Shown here piece after piece: positions 1-8,125 of a DNA stretch of 64,000 bases. The notes under the pieces are model-generated. The model saw only the letters and a program-made list of their open reading frames with translations. It was not told the origin of the DNA and made no database searches. Source of the stretch: Hippea jasoniae (GTDB lineage: Bacteria; Campylobacterota_A; Desulfurellia; Desulfurellales; Hippeaceae); contig NZ_JQLX01000011.1 in NCBI RefSeq assembly GCF_000744435.1, positions 214,860-278,859 on the forward strand. The letters run 5' to 3'. Made by a program: the position numbers and the translations under genes. Each line of letters begins with the position of its first letter. Positions within the stretch are counted from its first letter, which is position 1.

Positions 1-297
1 AATTATGTCCACATAGCGGGAGATTACTTTAGCTGAATCCTCAATTGTTTCACCTCGTCCAAGTTGAATATCCCTTGATGATAAAAATATCGCATCCCCG
101 CCTAACTTTTTCATACCCGCCTCAAAAGATAAACGGGTGCGTGTCGATGACTTTTCAAATATCATACCTAAAATAACGCCATCCAAGGGTTTATAGTTAA
201 TCTCGTTTATTCTTTTTTTAATATTGCCCGCCACTTCGATCAGCTCAATAATCTCCTGTTTTGTTAAATCCTTAAGCGATAAACAGTGCCTTATCAT
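1..297 (-). CDS. argF: Ornithine carbamoyltransferase, N-terminal part (runs off window)
   Basis: This is the 5' end (about 99 codons) of a gene read leftward off the window edge. The translation begins MIRHCLSLKDLTKQEI and carries the carbamoyl-phosphate binding motif SSTRTR (about residues 50-55), followed by FEAGMKKLGGDAIFL and the SSRDIQLGRGE stretch typical of ornithine carbamoyltransferases. The enzyme makes citrulline from ornithine and carbamoyl phosphate in arginine synthesis, in the cytosol. The start ATG (297-295) overlaps the TGA stop of the upstream DUF364 gene, so the two are translationally coupled. Aspartate carbamoyltransferase shares the STRTR motif, but the surrounding residues match the ornithine enzyme better. 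The C-terminal ornithine-binding half is not in the window. Confidence 0.9.
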   Translation of the reverse strand, partial: MIRHCLSLKDLTKQEIIELIEVAGNIKKRINEINYKPLDGVILGMIFEKSSTRTRLSFEAGMKKLGGDAIFLSSRDIQLGRGETIEDSAKVISRYVDII

Positions 298-1034
298 AAA
301 GCCTCCTTAAAAACACAGTGTTTTGATAGTGCGGGTTTGAGTTTTCTTGTGCCCCCGCCTTCAGAGATAATCTGCTTTGCCAGTTTGATATCCCTGACTT
401 TGCTTCCGCAGACATGGGTAGCAGCTGAAAAAATCTCTAAATCCATGGGAGCAGATGGACCCATTATGGCAACAATGCGTGCTTTTTTGGGCAGTTTAAG
501 CAGTGCATCAATCGTTTTGTTGATTATAGATGTTGCTGTTATTATAGCTATATCTGCATCCTGTAATTCAAAATAGGCAGCATAGTCTGGCAAAGATTTG
601 CCCCTGACAGAGCGCTCGCAGATTACAAATTTTTCTGTTTTAGCTTCAATAGCCTCAACAAGCGGTCCAAAATACCCTATCATCACAACCTTATCTGTGG
701 GTTTTATAAATTTTACTATATCTATGTCTTTGCTTTCTATATTACTGTTTATAATGGCGTTTGCTGCAGCTAAGGCAATACTGCTGTCAAGCAGGTTATA
801 TGAAAAAATTTTTTCTATTAGATATGATGCTTTTTTGCCTGTCAAGCTACCCGCCTCATCCACCACACTGCATGATGTTATGTTTAGTTCTTTTGTAAAG
901 CTATAAGATAGACCAGCCGTGTTGTTATCCAATTCAACAATTGTATATCCAAGGCCAATTCTTACATCTTTAACCTCTAACTCTTTTGCTGTCTCTATCG
1001 TTTTTTCAAATATCTTTTGATGAATATAGCTCAC
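294..1034 (-). CDS. DUF364-family protein (putative heavy-metal chelation domain)
   Basis: A 246-residue cytosolic protein. The N-terminal part (to about residue 90) resembles the DUF4213 domain, and the C-terminal half resembles the Rossmann-like DUF364 domain, with VVMIGYFGPLVEAI near residue 115 and IVAIMGPSAPMDLEIF near residue 190. Family members are predicted to bind metals or sit near metal-cofactor genes, but no reaction is established. The start is a GTG at 1034 that overlaps the TGA of the thioredoxin-like gene, and its own stop overlaps the argF start, so the three genes form one operon. A C-terminal Cys (HVCGSKV, and a second in KHCVF) could be functional. The family call is fairly secure; the function is unknown. 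Confidence 0.75.
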   Translation of the reverse strand: MSYIHQKIFEKTIETAKELEVKDVRIGLGYTIVELDNNTAGLSYSFTKELNITSCSVVDEAGSLTGKKASYLIEKIFSYNLLDSSIALAAANAIINSNIESKDIDIVKFIKPTDKVVMIGYFGPLVEAIEAKTEKFVICERSVRGKSLPDYAAYFELQDADIAIITATSIINKTIDALLKLPKKARIVAIMGPSAPMDLEIFSAATHVCGSKVRDIKLAKQIISEGGGTRKLKPALSKHCVFKEAL

Positions 1035-1342
1035 ACAAACTCCTTTAGTCTCTTTAGTTTTTCTGCTATTTCATCCATAGAAAACACCCTGATAAATCTA
1101 TAAAGCTCTTTGGATTGAAAAAAGATGCTTACAACCGGCACATTGAATATAGAAAGCCTGCCCGCCAAAATTTTTAAGTCATCTAAATACACTTTTGTTA
1201 GTTTGTAGTCGCTAAAGTGTTTCTCAAGTTTAAGCTCAACAGGTTTGCAGGTTGCACAATCCCTGGTTGCAAAAAGCACTATTGCAATCTCGCTGCCTGA
1301 AATAAATTCATCAAAAGACTCAACACTTTCTATTGTTTTCAT
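1031..1342 (-). CDS. Thioredoxin-like protein with CATC motif
   Basis: A 103-residue protein with a thioredoxin fold: a beta strand IAIVLFAT, then the redox motif CATC followed by KP (about residues 29-34), then FNVPVVSIFF with the cis-proline (VP) of thioredoxins. It lacks the WCGPC signature, so it is a thioredoxin-like thiol reductase or a dedicated partner rather than the main thioredoxin. The downstream DUF364 gene starts within its stop codon, and argF follows. A thiol carrier beside a metal-binding family protein hints at a shared redox or metal role, which is inference. A promoter-like pair lies so close upstream that the mRNA may have almost no leader. Confidence 0.8.
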   Translation of the reverse strand: MKTIESVESFDEFISGSEIAIVLFATRDCATCKPVELKLEKHFSDYKLTKVYLDDLKILAGRLSIFNVPVVSIFFQSKELYRFIRVFSMDEIAEKLKRLKEFV

Positions 1343-1348
1343 AGCCCT

Positions 1349-1378
1349 ATTTTAACACAAAATAGTTTAAATTGTAAA
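1349..1378 (-). promoter_or_regulatory. Candidate promoter of the trx-like/DUF364/argF operon
   Basis: On the minus strand, TTTACA (1378-1373) and TAAAAT (1354-1349) are separated by 18 bases. The -10 box ends only 6 bases before the ATG at 1342, so transcripts would start at or next to the start codon. An AGGG precedes the ATG but is unusually close. This is a motif match only. Confidence 0.4.
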
Positions 1379-1381
1379 AAA

Positions 1382-1930
1382 TTAGAATGTTGGAGGATGG
1401 TTTACCCAGATGACCTCTGTGGTTTTATCGCTGGGGTTTCTCCATCTATGGGGAATGTTGGAGTTATAAACAGCAGAATCACCTTCGCCTAAAATATAGG
1501 TTTTGCCGCCAATCTCAATCTCAATTTCACCCTTTATAACTATAACAAGCTCTTCACCGTTGTGAGAATGCGGCGTGGGGCCACTCAAAGCACCTGGCTC
1601 AAGATACATATACAGTGCCTCTATTGTTGTATCGGAAAACTGGGGTCTTAGAAGCTCATATTTAACCCTTGATCGTTTATTTTCAAACTTTCCCCTACTG
1701 GATTTTCTTACAACAATGGAATCAACAGGTGGCTCGTTTTCTTCAAACAGGGAGATAATGTTGATATCTAAGGCATCGGCTATTCGTCTTAGACTTGATA
1801 TTGTTGGCGAAACAAGGTTTCTTTCAACCTGAGAGAGAAAGCCCAGCGAGCAGCCGGACTTTCTGCTTAAGTCTCTTAAGGTCATATTTTTCTTTAGTCT
1901 AATCTCTCGAATCTTGTTTCCTACATCCAT
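1382..1930 (-). CDS. XRE-family transcriptional regulator with C-terminal cupin domain
   Basis: A 182-residue regulator. Residues 1-65 are a Cro/cI-type helix-turn-helix (IREIRLKKNMTLRDLSRKSG, then LGFLSQVERN and SPTISSLRRIADAL). Residues about 105-180 form a small cupin barrel with the metal-type motif PHSHNGEELVIVIKGE and the second motif around GDSAVYNSNIPHRW. Proteins of this layout usually sense a small metabolite and control nearby amine, amino acid or uptake genes. It lies just downstream of the livKHMGF operon on the same strand, so the importer is a possible target; this is inference. The ATG at 1930 has no Shine-Dalgarno sequence and sits about 7 bases after a good -10 box, so the mRNA looks leaderless. 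Confidence 0.85.
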   Translation of the reverse strand: MDVGNKIREIRLKKNMTLRDLSRKSGCSLGFLSQVERNLVSPTISSLRRIADALDINIISLFEENEPPVDSIVVRKSSRGKFENKRSRVKYELLRPQFSDTTIEALYMYLEPGALSGPTPHSHNGEELVIVIKGEIEIEIGGKTYILGEGDSAVYNSNIPHRWRNPSDKTTEVIWVNHPPTF

Positions 1931-1936
1931 GTTTTC

Positions 1937-1965
1937 AATATATAAAACAGCATGAAATAAATCAA
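1937..1965 (-). promoter_or_regulatory. Promoter of the XRE-cupin regulator (leaderless start)
   Basis: Minus strand TTGATT (1965-1960), 17-base spacer, TATATT (1942-1937). The expected transcription start coincides with the A of the ATG at 1930, and no ribosome binding site precedes the gene. It overlaps the region just after the livF stop. Confidence 0.6.
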
Positions 1966-1971
1966 GATTTT

Positions 1972-2673
1972 TTAAAGCTCTCCTAAGTAGCTTTTTTTCA
2001 CATCCTCATTTTCAAGCAATTCTTTCGCATCGCCTTCAAGTGAAATCTTGCCGTTTTCAAGCACATAACCGTAATCTGCAAGTTTCAGCGCCTGGGCTGC
2101 ATTTTGCTCAACCAAAAGAATCGTTTTGCCCTGTCTGTTGAGCTCCTTTAGAATTTCAAAGACCTCTGAAACAATCTTTGGTGCAAGTCCTAAGCTTGGC
2201 TCATCCAACATCAACAGCATCGGCTCACTCATCAAAGCCCTTGCAATTGCAAGCATCTGCTGCTCGCCTCCAGAGAGCGTTCCTGCCTTTTGATAAGCCC
2301 TCTCCTTTAGGATCGGGAATAATTCAAACATCTTTTCATAAAGCGGCTCAAGCTCACTGAGTTTTTTGTTGAAACCACCCATTCTTAGGTTTTCAAGTAT
2401 TGTAAGGTTTATAAATACGCGTCTGCCCTCTGGCACAAGCGCAACACCCATTTGAGCTATTTTATGGGCGGGTCTTCCTGCTATTTCGTTACCGGCAAAA
2501 ACTATACTACCTTTTGGTTTTACAAGACCTGCAATGGCATTAAGTGTGCTTGATTTTCCTGCACCGTTTGCACCGATAACCGTTACAATCTTGCCTTCAG
2601 GCACATTGAAGCTTATACCTTTTACTGCATGTATAACACCGTAAAACACATTTAAATCTTTTACCTTAAGCAT
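1972..2673 (-). CDS. livF: Branched-chain amino acid ABC transporter, ATPase LivF
   Basis: An ABC ATPase of 233 residues, the usual LivF length. It has Walker A GANGAGKSS (about residue 36), the Q-loop region, the signature LSGGEQQMLAIARAL, Walker B MLLMLDEPSLGLAP and the H-loop replaced by a short VEQN as in LivF proteins. It powers import by the LivKHMGF system at the inner face of the membrane. The ATG at 2673 is preferred over an in-frame start 10 codons upstream because it gives the normal LivF N-terminus and an 8-base overlap with livG. It is the last gene of the liv operon. Confidence 0.93.
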   Translation of the reverse strand: MLKVKDLNVFYGVIHAVKGISFNVPEGKIVTVIGANGAGKSSTLNAIAGLVKPKGSIVFAGNEIAGRPAHKIAQMGVALVPEGRRVFINLTILENLRMGGFNKKLSELEPLYEKMFELFPILKERAYQKAGTLSGGEQQMLAIARALMSEPMLLMLDEPSLGLAPKIVSEVFEILKELNRQGKTILLVEQNAAQALKLADYGYVLENGKISLEGDAKELLENEDVKKSYLGEL

Positions 2674-3436
2674 TGATATCTCCCAGATATGCCCGAATAA
2701 CATCCGGGTTTTTCTGAATCTCTTCAGGTTTGCCTTCTGCTATCTTAACACCGTGATCTAAAACAGCTATCGTTTCACACAGATTCATAACAAATTTCAT
2801 ATCGTGTTCGATAAGGAGTACGGTTAAATCAAAAGTCTCTTTTATTTCCTGGATAAAGTACATTAAAGACATTGTCTCCTGCGGGTTCATGCCAGCAGCT
2901 GGCTCATCAAGTAGAAGCATCTTTGGCCCTGTTGCAAGCGCCCTTGCAATTTCCACCTTTCTTCTTTCACCGTAGGGTAGAGCTGTTGCCTTAAAATCCG
3001 CTTTATCAGCTAAATTAACCTTTTTTAAAAGCTCCATGGCTTCTTCTTTCATTTTACGCTCATATTTGTAAAAGCGGGGAGTCCTTAAAATGGTGTCTAC
3101 AAGATTGTATTGAAGTTTGTGGTGAAAACCTACAAGCACATTTTCAAGCACTGTAAGATTGGAAAATAACCTTATGTTCTGAAAGGTTCTTGCCATACCT
3201 AAATGAACGATTTTGAAAGGTTTTAGACCGTCTATTTGCTGGTCGTAAAAGTAGATACTGCCTGAGGTAGGCTTAAGATTACCTGTAATCATATTAAAAG
3301 CTGTGGTTTTGCCAGCACCGTTTGGACCTATAAGGCCAAAAATCATTTTATCCCTTACTTCGATTGAGAACTCATTCACAGCGGTCAAGCCGCCGAATTT
3401 CATCGTTATTCTATCGCATTTCAAAGCTACTTCCAT
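2666..3436 (-). CDS. livG: Branched-chain amino acid ABC transporter, ATPase LivG
   Basis: A 256-residue ABC ATPase. It shows Walker A GPNGAGKTT (about residues 36-44), the LivG-specific block LGMARTFQNIRLF, the degenerate signature ALPYGERRKVEIARALA, Walker B MLLLDEPAAGMNP and the switch His in LLIEHDMKFV. It pairs with LivF to energise uptake of leucine, isoleucine and valine or related amino acids. It starts 2 bases after the livM stop and overlaps livF by 8 bases, so it is tightly coupled inside the liv operon. Confidence 0.94.
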   Translation of the reverse strand: MEVALKCDRITMKFGGLTAVNEFSIEVRDKMIFGLIGPNGAGKTTAFNMITGNLKPTSGSIYFYDQQIDGLKPFKIVHLGMARTFQNIRLFSNLTVLENVLVGFHHKLQYNLVDTILRTPRFYKYERKMKEEAMELLKKVNLADKADFKATALPYGERRKVEIARALATGPKMLLLDEPAAGMNPQETMSLMYFIQEIKETFDLTVLLIEHDMKFVMNLCETIAVLDHGVKIAEGKPEEIQKNPDVIRAYLGDINA

Positions 3437-3438
3437 AA

Positions 3439-4485
3439 CTAAACCGTCTTTGCTTTCTTTTTAAATAGATTAAACAAAGCATCCCACGAAAACTCCTTCT
3501 GTCCCATAATACCTTCTCTTGCAAAAATCATAATCACTATAAGTAATACAGAAAATACAACCATTCTCATACCAGGAATTCCTGGTATGTGAAGACCAAA
3601 AATATTCATAGGTTGTTCTACAAAGCGCAAAATCTCAGAGCCCCATATAACCAAAATTGTTGCTATGGCAGTTCCTGTCATTGAACCAAGCCCACCCACA
3701 ACAATGATTATCAGTAATTGGAATGTTAAAAAGAATGTAAACATTGTAGGTGATATAATCGAGGTTAGGCTTGCAAGTAATCCACCACCTACACCTTCAA
3801 AGAAACCAGCTGCAACAAAGGCGATCATTTTTATCCAGAAAGTGTTGATGCCCATTGCAATGGCAGCATCTTCATCGTCTCTTATTGCCTTCATGGCTCT
3901 ACCGTAGGCTGAAAATACAATTCTCATAATTATTATCATTGCAACAATTGCCCATCCCCAGCACCACCACGGGTTTGTGTAGCTTGGAAGACCCTTCAAG
4001 CCCAAAGAGCCATTTGTAATGGTAATTGTATTGTTTGAGATTACTCTGATTGTTAAACCAAAACCCAATGTAACAATGGCAAGATAATCGCCTCTAACTC
4101 TGAAAACAGGAAAACCCAATAGGAACGCCACAAGAGCTGTTACAATACCACCAATTAACAGTGCAGGGAAAAATGACATGTGTAGATTTTTCAACCATGG
4201 CACCATTGGCTCTATAATAAACATTGCATCTTTTTGAGCTGGCGTGAGAATCAAAATAGCCGTTACATAAGCTCCTATTGCAACAAAACCGTTAGGCTCT
4301 AAAGAAAACTGACCTGTTACACCGTTTATCAAGTTATAGCTTGCTGCAAGCATTAAAAAGATTGCTGTATTTTCCCATATTCTTATAGCATAGGCGCTTA
4401 AATGGCTGTTTGAATACCACACAAACAAAAGGAGTAGTAAAATAGATAAAATTGTTAATATGGAATTTCTGTTTAGTGGAATCAT
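3439..4485 (-). CDS. livM: Branched-chain amino acid ABC transporter, permease LivM
   Basis: A 348-residue polytopic membrane protein with about nine hydrophobic segments. It contains the LivM signature region SLEPNGFVAIGAYVTA near residue 62, and the cytoplasmic coupling loop YGRAMKAIRDDEDAAIAMGINTFWIKMIAF, the EAA-type contact site for the ATPase. A charged C-terminal tail (FKKKAKTV) follows the last segment. It forms the translocation pore with LivH. It starts 2 bases after livH and ends 2 bases before livG. Confidence 0.94.
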   Translation of the reverse strand: MIPLNRNSILTILSILLLLLFVWYSNSHLSAYAIRIWENTAIFLMLAASYNLINGVTGQFSLEPNGFVAIGAYVTAILILTPAQKDAMFIIEPMVPWLKNLHMSFFPALLIGGIVTALVAFLLGFPVFRVRGDYLAIVTLGFGLTIRVISNNTITITNGSLGLKGLPSYTNPWWCWGWAIVAMIIIMRIVFSAYGRAMKAIRDDEDAAIAMGINTFWIKMIAFVAAGFFEGVGGGLLASLTSIISPTMFTFFLTFQLLIIIVVGGLGSMTGTAIATILVIWGSEILRFVEQPMNIFGLHIPGIPGMRMVVFSVLLIVIMIFAREGIMGQKEFSWDALFNLFKKKAKTV

Positions 4486-4487
4486 TG

Positions 4488-5384
4488 TTAAAATCGCCCC
4501 CTCTCAAGGTCTTCGCCCATAATACCGGTAGGCTTGAAAAGAAGGACAAAAATTAAGAATAGAAAAGCAAAGGCATCTTTGTATCCTGCAAGTGATGGAA
4601 ACAGTGCTACAACAAAAATTTCAGATATACCTATGATAAATCCGCCAATAGCTGCTCCTGTAACCGAACCGATACCACCTAAAACAGCTGCCGCAAATGC
4701 TTTTAAGCCGGGCATAATACCAATCAATGGATTTATTGCAGGATACCTCATCGCCCAGAACACACCACCCAAAGCGGCAAGAAATGAACCTATCATAAAT
4801 ACAAGCGATATAACCATATCAACATTTACACCCATGAGCCTGACTGTAGGTATATCAAAAGACAGAGCCCTCATTGCCATTCCATATTTTGTTTTATGCA
4901 AAAGCAAAAGCAGTAAACCCAAAAAGATCATGGCGATAATAGGTGTATATATGGCAATATTTGGAAATATAACACCGTGGATATTTAAAGCTCCGCCAAA
5001 AATTGATGGTACAGGAAATGCCTTTGGAACTCCACCAAATACAACAAGAAACAGGTTTTCCAAAAAGAATGAAACACCAATTGCTGTAATCAAAGCTGAA
5101 ATTCTACTTGCGTTTCTCAATGGCTTGTATGCAACCCTGTCTATAATAACACCTACAAACGCAGTTGCTATCATAGACAGCAAAAATGCAGCCCACCACG
5201 GTAAAAATAAAGAGATAATGCCAAACCACGCAAAATACATACCCACCATCATAATGTCGCCGTGGGCAAAGTTGATAAGCCTGATAACACCATACACCAT
5301 GGTGTATCCTATAGCAACAAGACCGTATAAGCTTCCTAAAGAAATCCCATTTACAAACTGCTGCAACAAAACTGTTACATTCAT
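4488..5384 (-). CDS. livH: Branched-chain amino acid ABC transporter, permease LivH
   Basis: A 298-residue integral membrane protein. The N-terminus MNVTVLLQQFVNGISLGSLY and the following YGLVAIGYTMVYGVIRLINFAHGDIMM block are hallmarks of LivH, and GIGSVTGAAIGGFIIGISE near the C-terminus is also typical. It partners LivM. An 8-bp GC-rich hairpin lies between livK and this gene, which would let the binding protein be made in excess over the membrane parts. A 291-codon open frame on the opposite strand is a shadow of this gene. Confidence 0.94.
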   Translation of the reverse strand: MNVTVLLQQFVNGISLGSLYGLVAIGYTMVYGVIRLINFAHGDIMMVGMYFAWFGIISLFLPWWAAFLLSMIATAFVGVIIDRVAYKPLRNASRISALITAIGVSFFLENLFLVVFGGVPKAFPVPSIFGGALNIHGVIFPNIAIYTPIIAMIFLGLLLLLLHKTKYGMAMRALSFDIPTVRLMGVNVDMVISLVFMIGSFLAALGGVFWAMRYPAINPLIGIMPGLKAFAAAVLGGIGSVTGAAIGGFIIGISEIFVVALFPSLAGYKDAFAFLFLIFVLLFKPTGIMGEDLERGRF

Positions 5385-5410
5385 TACTTTTGTCTCCTGC
5401 TTAAGTTAAA

Positions 5411-5431
5411 CAGGGGAGAGAACCTCCCCTG
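5411..5431 (-). terminator. Intercistronic hairpin between livK and livH
   Basis: A perfect 8-bp stem, CAGGGGAG paired with CTCCCCTG around a 5-base loop, lies 14 bases after the livK stop. On the minus strand it is followed by TTTAACTT, a weak U tract, so it probably acts as a partial terminator or 3' stabiliser that raises livK over livHMGF. The placement matches binding-protein operons generally. Confidence 0.65.
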
Positions 5432-5444
5432 CCTGTTTTGTTTT

Positions 5445-6635
5445 TTAAGGATTGACGGTTGTTACATATACGAATTTGCCGTTTTCAACCTTTCTAATAA
5501 CGGCACTCTTGATAGCGTTACCTGTTTCTGGGTCGATTGTAATAACACCTGTTACACCTTTGAACCCTTTTGTATGTCTTATCCAGTAGTTAATCTTTGT
5601 TGGTGTTGCTTTGTATCCACCAGCTTTGTTTATGGCATTTAGAAGAACAAAATACGCATCAGCACCTAAAGCTGCCATTGCATCTGGATCTCCATGATAT
5701 TTTTCTTTGAAAAGTTTTAAAAACTTCTTTGAAAGAGGAGTTGCAGCTGCATGCGGGTCGTAATGTGTTGTAAATGTAACACCCTCAACAGCTTTTCCAC
5801 CGATTTTGATTAATGTATCCGCCTCAGCACCATCACCGGCCATAACTGTTTGTTTCAAGCCATACTGCCTTGCCTGTTTACAGAACAGAGAGATTTCCTG
5901 GTAATATGAAGGCATATAGATAATATCTGGATTCTTTGTTTTAATATCAGCAATCTGGGCTGAGTAGTCTTGATCTGTTGACTGAAAAAACTCAACACCT
6001 ACTACTTTGCCACCCAATTTTTTAAACGCTTCCATGAAGGCATGTGCCAATCCTACAGAATAATCCTGATCTTTTTCAATCATTACAACAGCTGTTTTAG
6101 CATGTAGATTGTTCCATACATACTTTGCAGCTACAGTTCCCTGAAATGGATCGATAAAGCAAACCCTTGATACAAATTTTTTACCCTTTGTAACAAGCGG
6201 ATTAGTAGCTGAAGATGTAAGCATGGGTATGTGGTTTTTTTCAGCAATTGGAGCACCAGCAAGCGTATTGGAACTTGTAATTGCACCTATAACAGCTTTC
6301 ACATGATTATCTGTGATAAGTTTACTTACAGCATTGGCTGTTTCAACCTTCATACCTTTGTTATCAAGTAGAATGAGCTTTATCTTTGCGCCGTCTTCTG
6401 TTGTTGGCATCATACTTTGAGCCAATGTCGCCCCTTTCCATGCACTCTGACCAAAAGCCGCTACAAGACCTGTCATAGGCCATACAACACCAACCTTGAT
6501 TTCCTTTTTAGCAGCAACAGCAGTGGGAACCTTTGCAACCTTTTGGGGTTTAGGTTTACTAATAAACTTTAGAAACACGATGACAACCACAGCTAAAACG
6601 GCTAACACAACAATACCAGTTAGGCTTTTCTTCAT
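5445..6635 (-). CDS. livK: Branched-chain amino acid ABC transporter, substrate-binding protein LivK
   Basis: A 396-residue type I periplasmic binding protein (Peripla_BP_6). After an N-terminal hydrophobic segment (about residues 5-24) and a basic, proline-rich linker comes the mature fold, starting IKVGVVWPMTGLVAAFGQSAWKG, with the family block PMLTSSATNPLVT near residue 150. There is no lipobox cysteine, and the likely cleavage site is far from the hydrophobic core, so the protein may stay anchored by its N-terminal helix. The ATG at 6635 was chosen because a strong AGGAGGTGG precedes it; an in-frame codon 20 residues upstream has no such site. First gene of the operon. Confidence 0.92.
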   Translation of the reverse strand: MKKSLTGIVVLAVLAVVVIVFLKFISKPKPQKVAKVPTAVAAKKEIKVGVVWPMTGLVAAFGQSAWKGATLAQSMMPTTEDGAKIKLILLDNKGMKVETANAVSKLITDNHVKAVIGAITSSNTLAGAPIAEKNHIPMLTSSATNPLVTKGKKFVSRVCFIDPFQGTVAAKYVWNNLHAKTAVVMIEKDQDYSVGLAHAFMEAFKKLGGKVVGVEFFQSTDQDYSAQIADIKTKNPDIIYMPSYYQEISLFCKQARQYGLKQTVMAGDGAEADTLIKIGGKAVEGVTFTTHYDPHAAATPLSKKFLKLFKEKYHGDPDAMAALGADAYFVLLNAINKAGGYKATPTKINYWIRHTKGFKGVTGVITIDPETGNAIKSAVIRKVENGKFVYVTTVNP

Positions 6636-6666
6636 AGCCCACCTCCTTAAAAAATTTACTGCTATC

Positions 6667-6695
6667 GTTATAGAAGATGGCAAAAAGCTTGTCAA
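6667..6695 (-). promoter_or_regulatory. Promoter of the livKHMGF operon
   Basis: Minus strand TTGACA (6695-6690), 17-base spacer, TATAAC (6672-6667): a near-consensus sigma70 promoter placing the transcript start about 25 bases before the livK ATG. Confidence 0.75.
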
Positions 6696-6864
6696 GATAA
6701 TAATTTTTGTTTTTTAGTTTATAAAATTGAACATTGCTACAATGTTTGATATTTTGAACCTCGACTAAAATTAAAATCTTTTTTAAAAACTCACATTAAA
6801 AGACAATAAGTACTTTCAAAATAGTAAGAGAAATTAGATAATAATGCCTAATTTTCAGTATGTT

Positions 6865-6884
6865 TATCCATCTATTCATGGATA
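6865..6884 (-). terminator. Weak hairpin after the glycosyltransferase gene
   Basis: TATCCAT and ATGGATA form a 7-bp stem with a 6-base loop just past the GT4 stop codon. No U run follows on the minus strand, so termination activity is doubtful. The rest of 6696-6885 is AT-rich with nothing recognised. Confidence 0.25.
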
Positions 6885-6885
6885 C

Positions 6886-7992
6886 CTATAAGATTAAATT
6901 TTCTATCGGCTTGTTTAAGATGAGGCTTGAGTAGAGTGTTAATAGCTTGTTCACATATTCTTCTATAGTGAAATTTTTGGCTATCTCTTTTGCTTTCAGT
7001 GATAATTCTTTATAAAGAACTTCATCTGTTAAAAGTTTTTCTATAGAATAAGCTATCTGCTGCGGGTCAATAGGTGCTATAATACTACACTCACTTGCAA
7101 TCTCTTTTGAGGGCACAAACGGTGATATTATAGCTGGAAGACCAGCATACATCGCCTCAAGATGGGCAATACCAAAACCCTCATACTCAGAAGGCATTAG
7201 AAGCATGTATGATTTTTTTAAGATTCCTGGAACATCCTTTCTGTACCCAGCAAAAATGACTTTATCGTAAATATTCAGATCTTTAGTTAGTTGCTGCAAT
7301 TTTTTATTCATTCCACCATCACCAACAATAAGCAGGCGTGTATCGGGATGATTTTTTTCTATCAAAGAAAAAGCCTTAATTGCCACATCAAAGTTTTTTT
7401 GTTTCACCAGTCTACCTACACAGGCTATGTATTTAATTCCTTTTTGGAGATTTAGTGAAGTTTCGGTGTCAAATGCTTTTGTATTTATTGCGTTGTATAA
7501 AATATAATGCTGTTTTCTTGCCAAATTATGCTCTTTTTCTACTACCTTAAACACATCCTTTGAAACTGAAAGAAAAACATCTGTTTTGAATGATAGAATT
7601 TTGTTAAGAATTCTGCGTTCTAATCTTTTTTCTTTTTTTATGTTGTGAATATGGGTGATTATTTTAATGTCTTTTATGCCTATTGTGGCAATCCTCGAAA
7701 AATAATCTGCTGAAAACTGCATTGAATGGATTATATCGGGCTTGTATTGCTTAATAAAATTTCTTAATTTTATTGCTGTTGGTAGCCTGTATGTTTTCAG
7801 GATTTTCTTTGAGTTTCCCAAGTTTACTACGGGTAAATTGGCTCTAAAAAATTCCTCTGTTTTTTCTCCTGTGCCTGAAATATTGATAATTCTGTAATCG
7901 ATGTTTCTTTTTGATAGCTCTATTGCAATATCAAACAGGAGGTTTTCTATTCCTCCAAAGGGCAAACCACCGACAACATAAAGGATTTTCAT
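6886..7992 (-). CDS. Glycosyltransferase family 4 protein
   Basis: A 368-residue GT-B glycosyltransferase. The N-terminal GGLPFGGIENLLFDIA loop and a C-terminal Glycos_transf_1 domain with the PSEYEGFGIAHLEAMYAGLP motif (E-x7-E nucleotide-sugar site, about residues 272-290) assign it to GT4. It would transfer a sugar from an activated donor to a lipid or glycan acceptor at the cytosolic face of the membrane. It stands alone, flanked by the liv operon and a divergent phospholipase-like gene, so donor and acceptor cannot be deduced. A GAGGT ribosome site precedes the ATG. Confidence 0.87.
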   Translation of the reverse strand: MKILYVVGGLPFGGIENLLFDIAIELSKRNIDYRIINISGTGEKTEEFFRANLPVVNLGNSKKILKTYRLPTAIKLRNFIKQYKPDIIHSMQFSADYFSRIATIGIKDIKIITHIHNIKKEKRLERRILNKILSFKTDVFLSVSKDVFKVVEKEHNLARKQHYILYNAINTKAFDTETSLNLQKGIKYIACVGRLVKQKNFDVAIKAFSLIEKNHPDTRLLIVGDGGMNKKLQQLTKDLNIYDKVIFAGYRKDVPGILKKSYMLLMPSEYEGFGIAHLEAMYAGLPAIISPFVPSKEIASECSIIAPIDPQQIAYSIEKLLTDEVLYKELSLKAKEIAKNFTIEEYVNKLLTLYSSLILNKPIENLIL

Positions 7993-8125
7993 AACAATAC
8001 CTCTTATTTTTGCTAATCATATCAAAATTTCTTGGGATGTCACCAAATTTATTTTGCAAAAAAAGGGAAACATTTTTATTTTGTATTGACAAGACATCAA
8101 TTTTTATTGACTTTACTTAGGTTTT

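Noticed and set aside
4534..5409. A 291-codon open frame on the plus strand
   Set aside because: It lies wholly opposite livH, has a Pro/Ile/Lys-rich nonsense composition and no ribosome site; livH has clear family motifs.
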